This document shows positions 33,372-43,964 of a DNA stretch of 64,000 bases, in pieces (the first letter of the stretch is position 1; each line of letters begins with the position of its first letter). Source of the stretch: Mytilus galloprovincialis (lineage: Eukaryota > Mollusca > Bivalvia > Mytilida > Mytilidae). The position numbers and the translations under genes were made by a program. Where the stretch lies: positions 24,973,847 through 25,037,846 of the forward strand of contig NC_134851.1 of assembly GCF_965363235.1 (NCBI RefSeq). Direction: 5' to 3'. The notes below the pieces were generated by a model that saw only the letters and a program-made list of their open reading frames with translations, was not told the origin of the DNA and did not search any database.

Positions 33372-34779
33372 AATAACAGAAGTGTCATACAATCCAACCG
33401 TGGCCACACCAAAAGTCAACTATTTTGTCGATTTTAAAGAGTTGGATTCATTTAAAAAAAAACCAAGAAACAGCAATTTTGGTATTCAGGAGCTTTTCTA
33501 GAATAAATGTGCCAAGTTTTACAGAGATCAATAAATGTTAACGGGGTGTGCCAATGCGATCTTTATAAATGAATGATGTTCAAGTCCTTACGCGGCGACA
33601 TTTAAACACTGAATTGATTCAGATCGATTATTCCCCTTTGCGGTGTAAGAATACCGGGAAAGAATTAATCGACATTTTGATAGTTTTTGACTAGAAATAG
33701 ACACATTAAAGATGTAAAATAATGTTACTTTTTTTCATTTTTATACTTGAGGTGTTCATGAATCTTTAAAGAATCACCGTGCATACGAAGAGGGGAAAAA
33801 AGGGGGGTACTCTAATGTTATACTTTTTAAGAGCTTTTGTAACCCAATGTTCATTTCTAACTGCACATATGTGTGATATGTGCTGATTGCAAATAGAATT
33901 ATCTTGATTATCATAGGGTCTTTACGACTTTTAGATTACCAAGATTTGGCATAGTAAGATAACGTGATGACGGACAGCAAAACACCTATTTCTAAAACAA
34001 AATGATTCTCCTGATAGGAGAAAAAACACTTTAACAAGCACTTGTGCATGGTAATATGAAGCACCTTCTATCAAACTCATGTTTCATGAGAAATATTAAT
34101 CTGCTCAGCCCTGTTTTTTTTAACATTTTAATTAGTTCACTGAATTATTAGGATCAGTAACTGTCACATAACATGTGTGAATGGGTCTTTCTTTTTAAAA
34201 CTATATAAGCTGTAAACAAGAATTTCTAGAGCTATTTATTGAACATGCATTCATTGTAGTCTTTTCAATATAAAACAGTAAAGTGATGGAAAAAAAACAT
34301 TAAAAAAAAAAGAAATTTCCTTGAGATAAAACTATTTGTTTATTCAATAAAGTTATATGCATATGAAAGCCTTGGGTTCATTATGAGTATTATTTGCCTA
34401 TTAAATACATATATGTCTATTTCAAAAGTTTCAATGAAACTTGTGATACTTTTTCATTCATTTAAAATTGTTTTCTCAAAATAAAAACAAAAAGCATTGC
34501 ATATGTCACATTAAACTGATAATCCTTATTACAATGCATACAATACTTTCTTGTGGGTTTCCATGATCCATAATAAATGTAGACATATATCATCCTGCTG
34601 GTTTTCATATGATAATGTTGTACAAGATAATTTTTTTATTTCACATGTAACATGCAAAGAATATTCCTAGATGCATGTAAAATGTTGTGAATTACAATAT
34701 ATATACCAGTAAGTACATGCAGGTACCACATATGATGTTTGAATTATAATTATCACTTAGTTCACAGTTTTATGTATAT
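33372..34779. other. No recognised feature
   Basis: AT-rich, with an A-rich tract at about 34290-34315. No reading frame, splice pair or repeat landmark is supported. Confidence 0.4.
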
Positions 34780-35270
34780 ATCCAAAATTATCTCAACTAC
34801 TGCACATGATGCATAATGATATGAAAATTTCCTTTTGTGTGTTGATCCTTCAAAAAAGAAGTGCACAGTCATTTCCTCTTATGTTTTTATTTCTTTATTT
34901 CTTTGTCTTGAATGTTCCAGAGTCAGTTTTAACATTAATGAAATCCTTCCTTTTATTGTAATACTGAAAAGCTCTGCATTCCAAAAGTTACATGTGACAT
35001 GGCATGGGGTTTTCATATTCAGCACTGTAATATTTGTGTTATATCATCAAGCTTTTACCTAAAAAAACATTGATTTTACTTTCTTTCCATGCATATATCT
35101 AAAACTGCCCTCATATCTGGTTACAAATTGTCTGATAATTTCCTTGTGAGTGTTGATCTTCATAAGAAAGAAGTGGTCACTCTTTTCCTCTGATAACTGT
35201 TTTCAAATTTCAGTTAGGCTATTATAGTTAAAAGTAACATGTATGACACCATTGCCTCCAAGTCATCTTC
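34780..35270 (+). repeat. Local diverged duplication, spacing about 325 bp
   Basis: 'tttccttttgtgtgttgatccttcaaaaaagaagtg' type text at 34828 is echoed by 'tttccttgtgagtgttgatcttcataagaaagaagtg' at 35139. Flanking 'gtatatatcc' and 'gcatatatct' also match. Confidence 0.55.
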
Positions 35271-35691
35271 ATGCATGTACTGAAAAAAATATGTAAACCA
35301 TTAATGGCATTTAAAAGTAATTGGTATTCATATTATGATACAAATAGAAAACTTCAGTCAAAATTGTCACATTTGTGTATTCCTTAATTATTATTGAATT
35401 AAAAGAAAACTTGACACAAAGTTTAATTGATGAATTGTCTGTAATAGTACAATAAAGTTTGTAAGTACAACTTACTTTAACTGATATTTACCCATCACAT
35501 TGCTTTGCAAATTTGTTATTAATAATCAATATGACTTAATCAAGATTGGGTTAGTGTGACTAAATACACCAGATAAGTTATATATATTCACATAAACTGA
35601 GGGTCTGGATGGTGTTTACAGAATAGATACACCAATCATGTTATAATCCCTATGGGCAAAGGTGCAAAATTTAAAGGCTGAGACATTAAAG

Positions 35692-35697
35692 ATTAAG
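35692..35697. other. Target-site duplication of BEL element, left
   Basis: '(a)ttaag' at 35693-35697 matches 43155-43159. The preceding a also matches, so the length is 5 or 6 bp depending on which side owns the terminal a. Pao/BEL elements usually make 4-6 bp duplications. Confidence 0.85.
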
Positions 35698-36043
35698 TAT
35701 TCTGGATCACTTTCGCAATTATATTAACTGTATAGTCTATTGGATTAAATTTTCAGACATCCATATTTTCCGGAAATAATCTCGACTTGTCCGTATTTTC
35801 ACTAGTGCTTACTTTCTCTTCCTCACCTGTCTATTGCAAATGGATGCCACGACAAAACTACTCCTGTGGATATTGTGACAAATCACCGTCAATTTACCAA
35901 ACAATACACGCTCTGTAAAACTCCTGTATCATTTCTGGTGGAATTATAATCTACAATCTTCACCCACAAGTTGTTATTCTTTATAATTTGCCGAGATTGC
36001 GATACAGTCCCTTGGTTATACTAGCTGAGTCAGGCTCAGCATA
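35698..36043 (+). repeat. 5' LTR of BEL/Pao element
   Basis: 346 bp, from 'tattctggatcac' to 'gctcagcata', with short TAT...ATA termini rather than the usual TG...CA. I found no difference from the 3' LTR when reading both by eye. It should carry promoter and polyadenylation signals. The region after it (36044-36179) is the leader. A standard primer-binding site beginning TGG right after the LTR is not obvious. Confidence 0.93.
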
Positions 36044-36179
36044 GTAAATTGACGACAACCTGTCTTTACATATCCAGACAAGGAACGACAACGTAGCAAC
36101 GTACATACGTACATACCTTTACACTCACAGTGTAAACTCTTGTGTGAACTCGACAGCAACCTAACAAAGTTGAGTCAAT

Positions 36180-39100
36180 ATGGATCCCAGTCATGTGGAA
36201 CAACAAGAAGAGATTCAGCCCCAAGAAGGAGATGTCCTTGAACTATTAGAAAATCCGTCTAATACATCACAGTCAGATGAAACTCCCGAGGCTAGGCGAG
36301 TACGTGACGTCACGGAAAAAGGACAAGGAGCTTTCACTGAAAAACGTGACAAGTTCTGTCAGGAACTAGAGGCCCTCTGGGCAGACATTGAATCCCAGTT
36401 ATTGGAAGTAACAACGCCTCCTAACGATCTCCAGCAACTCCTAACAGTCCAGGACAAACTTGTTAAAGCCTGTAATAATTATCGTAGGCTCACAGATGAA
36501 TACCTAGACTTTCTGAAAAGGACCCGAACATTGGAGAGTCAAAAAGAAATTGATGCATGTAAACTCTCTTTGGATTTACGTCTGTCCAAAGTGGAGCTAG
36601 TTATGGAAAAACTACACGAGCATCGCCTCGCTCTTACAAAGGCTAAATCTACAAAAACAAAGACATCTAGAGGCAAGAAATCCTCACACAGTGGGAGCTC
36701 CCACGTCTCTGACATATCAAGTCTTGCACGGAAGAAGCGTGCTAAAGCAGAGGCTGCCAGAACTCAGATAGCCTTTGCTGAAAAACAGGCCTTGCTCCTA
36801 AAGCAGGAGGCAATGATAGAAGAACAGACTCTTTTCAAGCAAAATGAAATAAAGGCCGAGGCAGAACAAGAAGCCATCAGAGCAGAACAAGAAGCCATCA
36901 GAGCAGATCAAGAAGCCACAAGCAGAAAAGCCGAGGCGGAGCAAGAGGCCACACGCAGAAAAGCCGAGGCGGAGCAAGAGGCCACACGCAGAAAAGCCGA
37001 GGCGGAGCAAGAGGCTATACGTAGAAATGCTGAGGCTGCACACCAGAGAGCTGAAATGAAACGCGAGGCCATACGCAGGAAAACTTTAATGGAACAAGAG
37101 GCTGCACGTGCAACACGGGAAAAGGCCGAAATTAAAGCTGCTATGAACATTCTAGAAGCACAAAGAGAAGCTGCAGCCGCAGAAGCCGAGGCCCGTGTCC
37201 TAGAATACGACGGCAGCCAAGCATTTAGCGATCTTCCTGATGAAAAGGAAGACCCGCTCCAGCGTGTGCAAGATTTCGTCAATAAACTTCCTGTATCAAC
37301 TGTTGTAAAGGAAGTAACAGGACCTCAAAAGAAAAAACAAATTCCTGTTAAGATCGAGCTGAGTCACGAAGCACCAGCGTTCGTGCCATCCGTGGCACTG
37401 AACTTACTGTCACAGACATCTGCTGTCTTGCCTTCCGATACTAAGTCACCGGAAGTTACCTCTATCCCAGATCTGGGATTAGTAACCGGCATACAAAAAC
37501 TAGGCCTTTCAGATGAGATCCCTGCTGAACACCAAAAACAGGGTGTTAAAGAAGCGATCCCTGTCTTACGCACAAAACAAGACGTTATAGAAGATATCCC
37601 TGTTTCACACCAAAAACAAGGCGTAATAGAAGAGATCCCTGTTGCACACCAGCAACAAATCAACCCAACATCGGAGATTACTAGATTTCTCTTGCGCAAG
37701 GACCTGCTTTTCTCCCGATTAACAAGCTTTAACGATCGGGCAGAATCCTTCCATACATGGAAAGCAAGCTTTAAAAACGTGACAGACGAGTTACAAGTAT
37801 CTGACTCGGAACAGATTGATTTATTGATCAAGTGGCTCGGTCCTGAGTCTGCTAAACATGCCATAAGCATAAGAGCGTCGAACGCCAATAATCCTACAAT
37901 AGGTATACAAAGATTATGGAAGAGGCTTGACGAGCGGTATGGTGCTCCAGAAATGTTGGAAGCCTCTCTCAGGAGTAAACTTGACAAATTCCCAACCTTG
38001 ACGAATAAGGACAACGCACGTCTTTATGAACTGTCTGACATTCTATCAGAAATAGAATACCACAAGGAAAATCCCAAGCTGGGATGTCTGCTAGCTTATT
38101 TTGATTCACCGACCGGAATAAACCCTGTCATTGAAAAACTACCATATGGACTTCAGGAAAAGTGGATTACAAGGGCGTCTAGATACAAATCTAATCACGG
38201 CGTTGCCTTTCCTCCTTTTACAGAGTTATCTGCATTCATCAGTGAAATCAGTAGAATTAAAAACGATCCTGGATTAAACTTTGGGTCAAAAGTCACACCA
38301 AATACAAAGGGTGCTGCGTCAAGGTTCACGTCTTACCCCAAGACTAAAGTTGGTACTCATAAAACAGCGGTTGAGCAACAATCCGGAGACGCCAGCAAAC
38401 AAGGTCTTTGTATTCTGCACAATACAAAGCATTCCTTAAATGAATGTAGAGCGTTCCGAGCCAAATCAATAGAGGAACGCAAAGGTCTTTTGAAAGAAAA
38501 CAATGTCTGTTACAAGTGTTGTGATTCCACCAAACACAGAAGCCGGGAATGCAACGCACGCATAAGTTGTAAAGAATGTGGAAGTAAACAACACACTACC
38601 GCACTTCACATCACTAGACCACAGCAACCTGCAAGTTCTCAGTCTAGCTCGCCTAAGCAAGCCTACGGCGGGGAGCCTATAGAATCGGCTGAAACTAAGG
38701 CAACCTCAGTTAACTCTACCTGTACTGAGATCTGCAAAGATACATATAGTGGGAAATCTTGTGCTAAAATACTGCCTGTGAATGTTTATCACAAAGATAA
38801 CCAGGACAAAGTTATTCGCATGTACGCCATCATTGATGACCAAAGCAACCGGTCACTAGCATCGCCCGAATTCTTTAATCTTTTCGACGTCAAAGATAAA
38901 CCGGAGAACTATACTTTATCAACATGCTCCGGCAAAGTAGTCACCTCCGGGAAAAGAGGAAGAGGTTTCATCATGGAATCAATCAACTGTAATGACAAGT
39001 TTGACCTTCCTGTACTGATTGAATGTGATCATATTCCAAATAATGGGGACGAAATTCCTACTCCGGAAGTCACAATGCATCACCCTCATCTAAAAGAACT

Positions 39101-39584
39101 CAGAGGAAGCATTCCACCATTAGACGAAAATTGCCAAATTCTTCTCCTAATTGGCAGAGACCTTATAGAGGCACACCACGTCCTTGACCAGCGCATAGGA
39201 CCACCAAGAACTCCATATGCTCAACAATTGAAACTTGGTTGGGTAGTGATAGGAGAAACCTGCATTAACAAGCAGCACGTACCCTTTGAATTAAATGTTA
39301 AAATAACCAACATTTTACCTACAGGACAACCTTCAACCTTTCAACCATGCACAAGCAAGTTTGACATCCGGGAAAATTACACAGACCCTGTAACGAAAGA
39401 TTTACAATCGCCACTCTTTGAAAAAACAAAGGACGATGATAAGCCTGGACAGTCATATGAGGACAAAATGTTCATGAAGCAGATGGACAACGAATTTGTG
39501 AGAGACTCGGAAGGAAGTTGGATAGCACCGTTACCGTTCCGAGTGCCAAGACAGCCATTGCCAAGCAACAGACCACAGGCTTGA
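36180..39584 (+). CDS. gag: BEL/Pao Gag-protease polyprotein
   Basis: 1134 codons from ATG at 36180. The N-terminal region is charged. Residues about 180-340 form an Ala/Glu/Lys-rich coiled coil containing an 11-residue repeat (KAEAEQEATRR) in three 33-bp DNA copies at 36926-37024. Four degenerate repeats around HQKQGVIEEIPV follow (about 450-490). Residues about 520-700 match the DUF1759-type capsid region of Pao elements (FHTWK...LLIKWLGPESAKHAI). Zinc knuckles lie near 777-810 (CYKCCDSTKHRSREC and CKECGSKQHTTALH). A retropepsin-like DUF1758 region begins near 884 with IIDDQSNRSLASPEF: it carries DDQSN in place of the textbook DTG/DSG, a form I associate with this family. GRDLIEAH and LGWVVIGE follow. 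Gag should form particles binding element RNA. The frame stops in the linker just before RT. Confidence 0.92.
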   Translation: MDPSHVEQQEEIQPQEGDVLELLENPSNTSQSDETPEARRVRDVTEKGQGAFTEKRDKFCQELEALWADIESQLLEVTTPPNDLQQLLTVQDKLVKACNNYRRLTDEYLDFLKRTRTLESQKEIDACKLSLDLRLSKVELVMEKLHEHRLALTKAKSTKTKTSRGKKSSHSGSSHVSDISSLARKKRAKAEAARTQIAFAEKQALLLKQEAMIEEQTLFKQNEIKAEAEQEAIRAEQEAIRADQEATSRKAEAEQEATRRKAEAEQEATRRKAEAEQEAIRRNAEAAHQRAEMKREAIRRKTLMEQEAARATREKAEIKAAMNILEAQREAAAAEAEARVLEYDGSQAFSDLPDEKEDPLQRVQDFVNKLPVSTVVKEVTGPQKKKQIPVKIELSHEAPAFVPSVALNLLSQTSAVLPSDTKSPEVTSIPDLGLVTGIQKLGLSDEIPAEHQKQGVKEAIPVLRTKQDVIEDIPVSHQKQGVIEEIPVAHQQQINPTSEITRFLLRKDLLFSRLTSFNDRAESFHTWKASFKNVTDELQVSDSEQIDLLIKWLGPESAKHAISIRASNANNPTIGIQRLWKRLDERYGAPEMLEASLRSKLDKFPTLTNKDNARLYELSDILSEIEYHKENPKLGCLLAYFDSPTGINPVIEKLPYGLQEKWITRASRYKSNHGVAFPPFTELSAFISEISRIKNDPGLNFGSKVTPNTKGAASRFTSYPKTKVGTHKTAVEQQSGDASKQGLCILHNTKHSLNECRAFRAKSIEERKGLLKENNVCYKCCDSTKHRSRECNARISCKECGSKQHTTALHITRPQQPASSQSSSPKQAYGGEPIESAETKATSVNSTCTEICKDTYSGKSCAKILPVNVYHKDNQDKVIRMYAIIDDQSNRSLASPEFFNLFDVKDKPENYTLSTCSGKVVTSGKRGRGFIMESINCNDKFDLPVLIECDHIPNNGDEIPTPEVTMHHPHLKELRGSIPPLDENCQILLLIGRDLIEAHHVLDQRIGPPRTPYAQQLKLGWVVIGETCINKQHVPFELNVKITNILPTGQPSTFQPCTSKFDIRENYTDPVTKDLQSPLFEKTKDDDKPGQSYEDKMFMKQMDNEFVRDSEGSWIAPLPFRVPRQPLPSNRPQA

Positions 39585-42500
39585 ATAGAAACCCAGTGAA
39601 GCGGGAACATTTTCTTACATTTATGAGTAAAATCTTAGATAATAATCATGCAGAGCTCGCTCCACCATTGCACGAACATGAGGAGTGCTGGTATTTGCCA
39701 TTGTTTGGTGTTTATCATCCGAAGAAACCCGATCAGATAAGAGGTGTGTTTGATTCTTCCGCCAAATGTAACGGAGTTTCACTTAACAGCGTCCTGCTTA
39801 CAGGTCCAGACTTGACCAATGATCTCTTGGGAGTATTGCTGCGTTTCAGGAAAGAAATGGTCGCAGTTACTGCAGACGTTCAACATATGTTTCACTGCTT
39901 TGTTGTCAGAAAAGACCACCGAAATTATCTGAGATTTTTATGGCATAAAGACAATGACCTACAGAAGAACCTTGTCGAATACCGCATGAGAGTTCATGTT
40001 TTCGGAAATAGTCCGTCACCTGCCGTTGCTACGCTTGGACTCAGAAAAGCAGCGCAAGCATCAGAACAAGAGTTTGGCAGTCACGTGACTAGCTTTGTTA
40101 CAAGAGACTTCTATGTCGACGACGGTCTAACGTCATGTCCTACTAAAGAGGAAGCTGTTAAGCTCATGAAGGACACACAGCAAGCATTAGCAAAATATGG
40201 AAACTTACGCCTTCACAAGTTTGCCTCTAATTGTGCGGAAGTTATGTCTGCATTTCATGTCAGTGATTTGGCTTCAAATCTTAAAGATCTAGACTTAGAA
40301 TGCGACAGCAAACCCCTACAACGTAGTCTTGGTCTCAGCTGGGACGTAAACACTGATAACTTCTTATTTCAATTATCATCAGAAAACAAACCGATCACTC
40401 GGAGAGGAATTTTATCAACGATAAACAGTCTCTACGATCCTCTTGGATTTTTAGCTCCAGTAATTATACAAGGCAAGCTCCTATTAAGGAAAATAGTATC
40501 AGAAACCGTTGATTGGGACCAACCTCTCTCTGATGAGACAGCAGCTGAGTGGAAATCTTGGAGAGATACTCTAATTGCTATAGAAACATTGCGCATTCCA
40601 CGTACCTACGTGCCGTATCTCAGCAAAACCACCACAAAGGAGTTACATGTCTTCTCTGATGCGTCAGAAAAAGCCATAGCAGCTGTTGCATATCTACGCA
40701 CGACCGACAGTAGTGGTGAACCAAATATAGGTTTCATTCTTGGGAAAGCTAAAGTTGCACCAACAAGTGGTCATACTATTCCACGCCTTGAACTATCTGC
40801 TGCAGTATTAGCAGTCGAGATAACACAGACCATCATGGATAATTTAGATTTACATATAGACAACGTAAAATTCTACACAGACAGTAAAGTAGTCCTAGGC
40901 TACATCAGTAACGAGACAAGAAGGTTCTTTATCTATGTCGCCAATAGAGTAGAGAAAATAAGAAAATTTAGCTCTCCAAGTCAATGGAATTATGTACCAA
41001 CTAACCGTAATCCCGCAGACTCGGGAACAAGGTCCGTACCTGCTCACGAAGTTCATAGCAGCGAATGGTTATTAGGACCAAGACAACTTCTTTTCTCAGA
41101 ACAAAAGAATTCTGAGGACATATATCAGCTAATAGACCCAGAGGAAGATGGAGAAATACGTGCAACTGTTAATGTTGCAAAAACATTTGCCACACTTGAG
41201 CATAAAGGTATCGGAACTGATAGATTCAACAGATTCTCCAATTGGACATCACTTGTGCGAGCGATAGCCTTTTTGGAACGTTTCTCCCGTTTACACGGGT
41301 CAAAACAGACAGCACCAGTGACTTCTCTGGAAGGCTTTTCGAATGCCGAAAATTTCATCTTAATATCTGCTCAATATGAGGTTTACGGAGATGAAATAGA
41401 TTGCATTAAACGTCAGGAACAAATTCACAAGCGGAGTCCGATAGCCAACCTTAATCCGTTTTTGGACGAACGAGGACTATTACGAGTAGGAGGCCGTATC
41501 GCCAAATCTGACTTAAACCTCCGTGAAAAGAAACCATTGATCGTCCCTGGACGCCATCATATAGCGACATTATTAGTTCGACACTACCACAACAAGATAA
41601 AACATCAAGGTCGCCATTTCACAGATGGAGCGATTCGATCCGCAGGATTTTGGATCGTAGGAGCAAAACGCTTGATCTCATCTATTATTCACAAATGTGT
41701 GACATGCCGCAAACTCAGAGGAAAAACCGAGTATCAAATCATGTCTGATTTGCCAGAGGACCGTCTTGAACCTTCACCTCCGTTTACTAACGTTGGAATA
41801 GACACCTTTGGACCCTGGACAATTGTTTCACGTAAAACACGTGGTGGATACGCCAACTCAAAACGTTGGGCAATTTTATTCACATGCTTAGTGACAAGAG
41901 CTATTCACATCGAATTAATCGAGGAAATGAGTTCTTCAGCCTTCATAAACGCTGTCAGGAGATTCACCGCTATAAGAGGCCCAGTTAAGATTTTCCGATC
42001 TGACCGTGGAACGAACTTTATCGGCGCAATCGACGATTTAAAGATTGACTCAATCAACGTTGAAGATGGACCCTTCAATAACTTTCTGTACAATTCTGAT
42101 ACAATTTGGATCTTCAATCCGCCGCATTCGTCCCACATGGGTGGAGCCTGGGAAAGAATGATTGGTATCACTAGGAGAATTCTTGATTCTATGCTTCTTA
42201 ACGCAGCCGGAAGAAGCCTAACACATGATGTGCTCAACACACTAATGGCAGAAGTTTCAGCAATAGTGAACTCTAGACCTCTGGTACCGGTGTCTACAGA
42301 TCCAGAGAATCCGTTAATATTAACTCCGGCTATGTTATTGACACAGAAAACCAACTACGTTTTCACTTCAGACCATCTTGGGGAATTCGACAAACGAGAT
42401 CTCTGTCTTGCCGAATGGAGACGAGTGCAGGCTCTGGCCAGTGTTTTCTGGTCCCGTTGGAGGAAGGAATACCTGCCGTTACTACAACAACGACGAAAAT

Positions 42501-42724
42501 GGACCGAAGATCGCCGTGATCTCATCGATGGAGACGTCATTCTTCTAAAGGACAAAAACCTTTGCCGTACCCAATGGCCCGTTGGAATTATAGTGAACTC
42601 ATTAAAAAGCTCAGACGAACATGTCCGAAAAGCAGAAGTTCGAGTAATCGTTAATGGAAAAGCCACAACCTACACACGCCCTATCGTGGACATGATTCTT
42701 CTCATAGAGAACAACCCTGTGTAA
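39461..42724 (+). CDS. pol: BEL/Pao reverse transcriptase, RNase H and integrase
   Basis: Open from 39461 to the stop at 42722-42724, in the -1 frame relative to gag, overlapping it by 124 nt. No ATG precedes the RT core, so it is not an independent gene: it needs frameshifting or was once fused. RT has LTADVQHMF-type text (VTADVQHMF), then FYVDD with the catalytic YVDD at 40112-40123. RNase H acidic residues: D at 40658 (FSDASE), E at 40790 (RLELSA), D at 40880 (YTDSK). Integrase: H at 41582 and 41602, C at 41696 and 41705 (KCVTCRK), then catalytic D at 41801 (GIDTFG), D at 42002 (RSDRGTNF) and E at 42152 (GAWERM), the last pair 49 residues apart. A DUF5641-like C-terminus follows (WRKEYLPLLQQRRKW, WPVGII). 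Every catalytic residue I looked for is present. Confidence 0.92.
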   Translation, partial: GQNVHEADGQRICERLGRKLDSTVTVPSAKTAIAKQQTTGLNRNPVKREHFLTFMSKILDNNHAELAPPLHEHEECWYLPLFGVYHPKKPDQIRGVFDSSAKCNGVSLNSVLLTGPDLTNDLLGVLLRFRKEMVAVTADVQHMFHCFVVRKDHRNYLRFLWHKDNDLQKNLVEYRMRVHVFGNSPSPAVATLGLRKAAQASEQEFGSHVTSFVTRDFYVDDGLTSCPTKEEAVKLMKDTQQALAKYGNLRLHKFASNCAEVMSAFHVSDLASNLKDLDLECDSKPLQRSLGLSWDVNTDNFLFQLSSENKPITRRGILSTINSLYDPLGFLAPVIIQGKLLLRKIVSETVDWDQPLSDETAAEWKSWRDTLIAIETLRIPRTYVPYLSKTTTKELHVFSDASEKAIAAVAYLRTTDSSGEPNIGFILGKAKVAPTSGHTIPRLELSAAVLAVEITQTIMDNLDLHIDNVKFYTDSKVVLGYISNETRRFFIYVANRVEKIRKFSSPSQWNYVPTNRNPADSGTRSVPAHEVHSSEWLLGPRQLLFSEQKNSEDIYQLIDPEEDGEIRATVNVAKTFATLEHKGIGTDRFNRFSNWTSLVRAIAFLERFSRLHGSKQTAPVTSLEGFSNAENFILISAQYEVYGDEIDCIKRQEQIHKRSPIANLNPFLDERGLLRVGGRIAKSDLNLREKKPLIVPGRHHIATLLVRHYHNKIKHQGRHFTDGAIRSAGFWIVGAKRLISSIIHKCVTCRKLRGKTEYQIMSDLPEDRLEPSPPFTNVGIDTFGPWTIVSRKTRGGYANSKRWAILFTCLVTRAIHIELIEEMSSSAFINAVRRFTAIRGPVKIFRSDRGTNFIGAIDDLKIDSINVEDGPFNNFLYNSDTIWIFNPPHSSHMGGAWERMIGITRRILDSMLLNAAGRSLTHDVLNTLMAEVSAIVNSRPLVPVSTDPENPLILTPAMLLTQKTNYVFTSDHLGEFDKRDLCLAEWRRVQALASVFWSRWRKEYLPLLQQRRKWTEDRRDLIDGDVILLKDKNLCRTQWPVGIIVNSLKSSDEHVRKAEVRVIVNGKATTYTRPIVDMILLIENNPV

Positions 42725-42808
42725 TTATATGTATATATTTTTGGATTCATATACTGACATTCATATGTGTTATGGAATAGTGAAATCAGGTAGATTTCAG
42801 ACGGGGAG

Positions 42809-43154
42809 TATTCTGGATCACTTTCGCAATTATATTAACTGTATAGTCTATTGGATTAAATTTTCAGACATCCATATTTTCCGGAAATAATCTCGACTTG
42901 TCCGTATTTTCACTAGTGCTTACTTTCTCTTCCTCACCTGTCTATTGCAAATGGATGCCACGACAAAACTACTCCTGTGGATATTGTGACAAATCACCGT
43001 CAATTTACCAAACAATACACGCTCTGTAAAACTCCTGTATCATTTCTGGTGGAATTATAATCTACAATCTTCACCCACAAGTTGTTATTCTTTATAATTT
43101 GCCGAGATTGCGATACAGTCCCTTGGTTATACTAGCTGAGTCAGGCTCAGCATA
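42809..43154 (+). repeat. 3' LTR of BEL/Pao element
   Basis: 346 bp; no mismatch to 35698-36043 seen by eye. Preceded by the purine tract at 42801-42808. Confidence 0.93.
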
Positions 43155-43159
43155 TTAAG
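43155..43159. other. Target-site duplication of BEL element, right
   Basis: 'ttaag', matching 35693-35697. Confidence 0.85.
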
Positions 43160-43850
43160 AGAAGACTGATAACAAAAGAGAATGATGGTGTGTTAAAATA
43201 CAAAGAATAGAGAATAATGAGCAAAACAGATATAAAGATTATAGAAAATGGTATATAAAATATAGAACTGAAGGACCCTAGCAGGAATCATTCATTATAC
43301 TACAATAAATACTTACATTTAATTGTGTAGACCTCATATCATAGAAACCACACTCTTTATGCATTAACTGTCAACTTATATGTGCCAGTTGTAAATCAAT
43401 CTGCAAAAGAAGTTACAATAATTACACAATTAATATTGATCTGTTGATGTAAATTGTTTTATAACAAGTGTGTCAAAATTTGAAAAGATTTACACAAACA
43501 CACATTTACTTCAGATACACATTATTATAGTGAATCAATATTAAAAGTACATATTTAATTTAATCTTATGTCTATATATAAAAAAAAAGACAAGAAAAAA
43601 AAACAAGTAAAGACAACAAATTCAAATGTACACTAAAAGGGATGATTTAAAATGATACTATAATGACTTAGCATCAGATTTAAAACCATAAATGAAAACC
43701 TTAAGTTGTTAATAAATTATGGCCATGATAATAAATAATATTTCTCACATATAAAATCTCATGTGAATGCTTACACAATTTTATTAAATACAGACTGAAG
43801 CATAAGTATGATGCACACAGTCATGCAATCATGAGGGGGGATAGGAAGGG
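43160..43850. other. No recognised feature
   Basis: AT-rich flank of the BEL insertion with A-runs near 43575-43610. Nothing supported. Confidence 0.4.
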
Positions 43851-43964
43851 TCCTGATCCCGAAATCCCGGGCTCAAAAACACGAAATCCCGAGGTCCCGA
43901 ATTTAAATAAGTTTAATCCCGACATCCCGAAATCAGAAAAAAATCCCGGAGTCCCGATAAAGAA
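43851..43964 (+). repeat. TCCCGA short-motif cluster
   Basis: At least eight copies of 'tcccga/tcccgg' within about 110 bp ('gatcccgaaatcccgggc', 'atcccgaggtcccgaa', 'aatcccgacatcccgaaatc'), spaced about 9-20 bp. It stands out from the AT-rich surroundings and may be the repeated end of a DNA element. Confidence 0.65.

Larger units (their letters stand above)
35698..43154 (+). mobile_element. Full-length BEL/Pao LTR retrotransposon (7.46 kb)
   Basis: Two 346-bp LTRs, a flanking TSD, a leader, a gag-protease frame and an RT-RNaseH-integrase frame in BEL/Pao order, with a purine-rich tract ('acggggag') directly before the 3' LTR. There is no envelope-like frame. LTR identity by eye points to recent insertion, since LTRs are identical at integration and drift apart later. 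The GC content of the body is visibly higher than the flanks. The only apparent defect is the frame change between the two frames. Confidence 0.93.

Noticed and set aside
32954..33419. Two similar proteins on opposite strands (110 and 98 codons)
   Set aside because: They are mirror images produced by the long inverted repeat.
35698..43154. Endogenous retrovirus with envelope
   Set aside because: Domain order is BEL/Pao and there is no third frame after integrase; only 84 bp separate pol from the 3' LTR.
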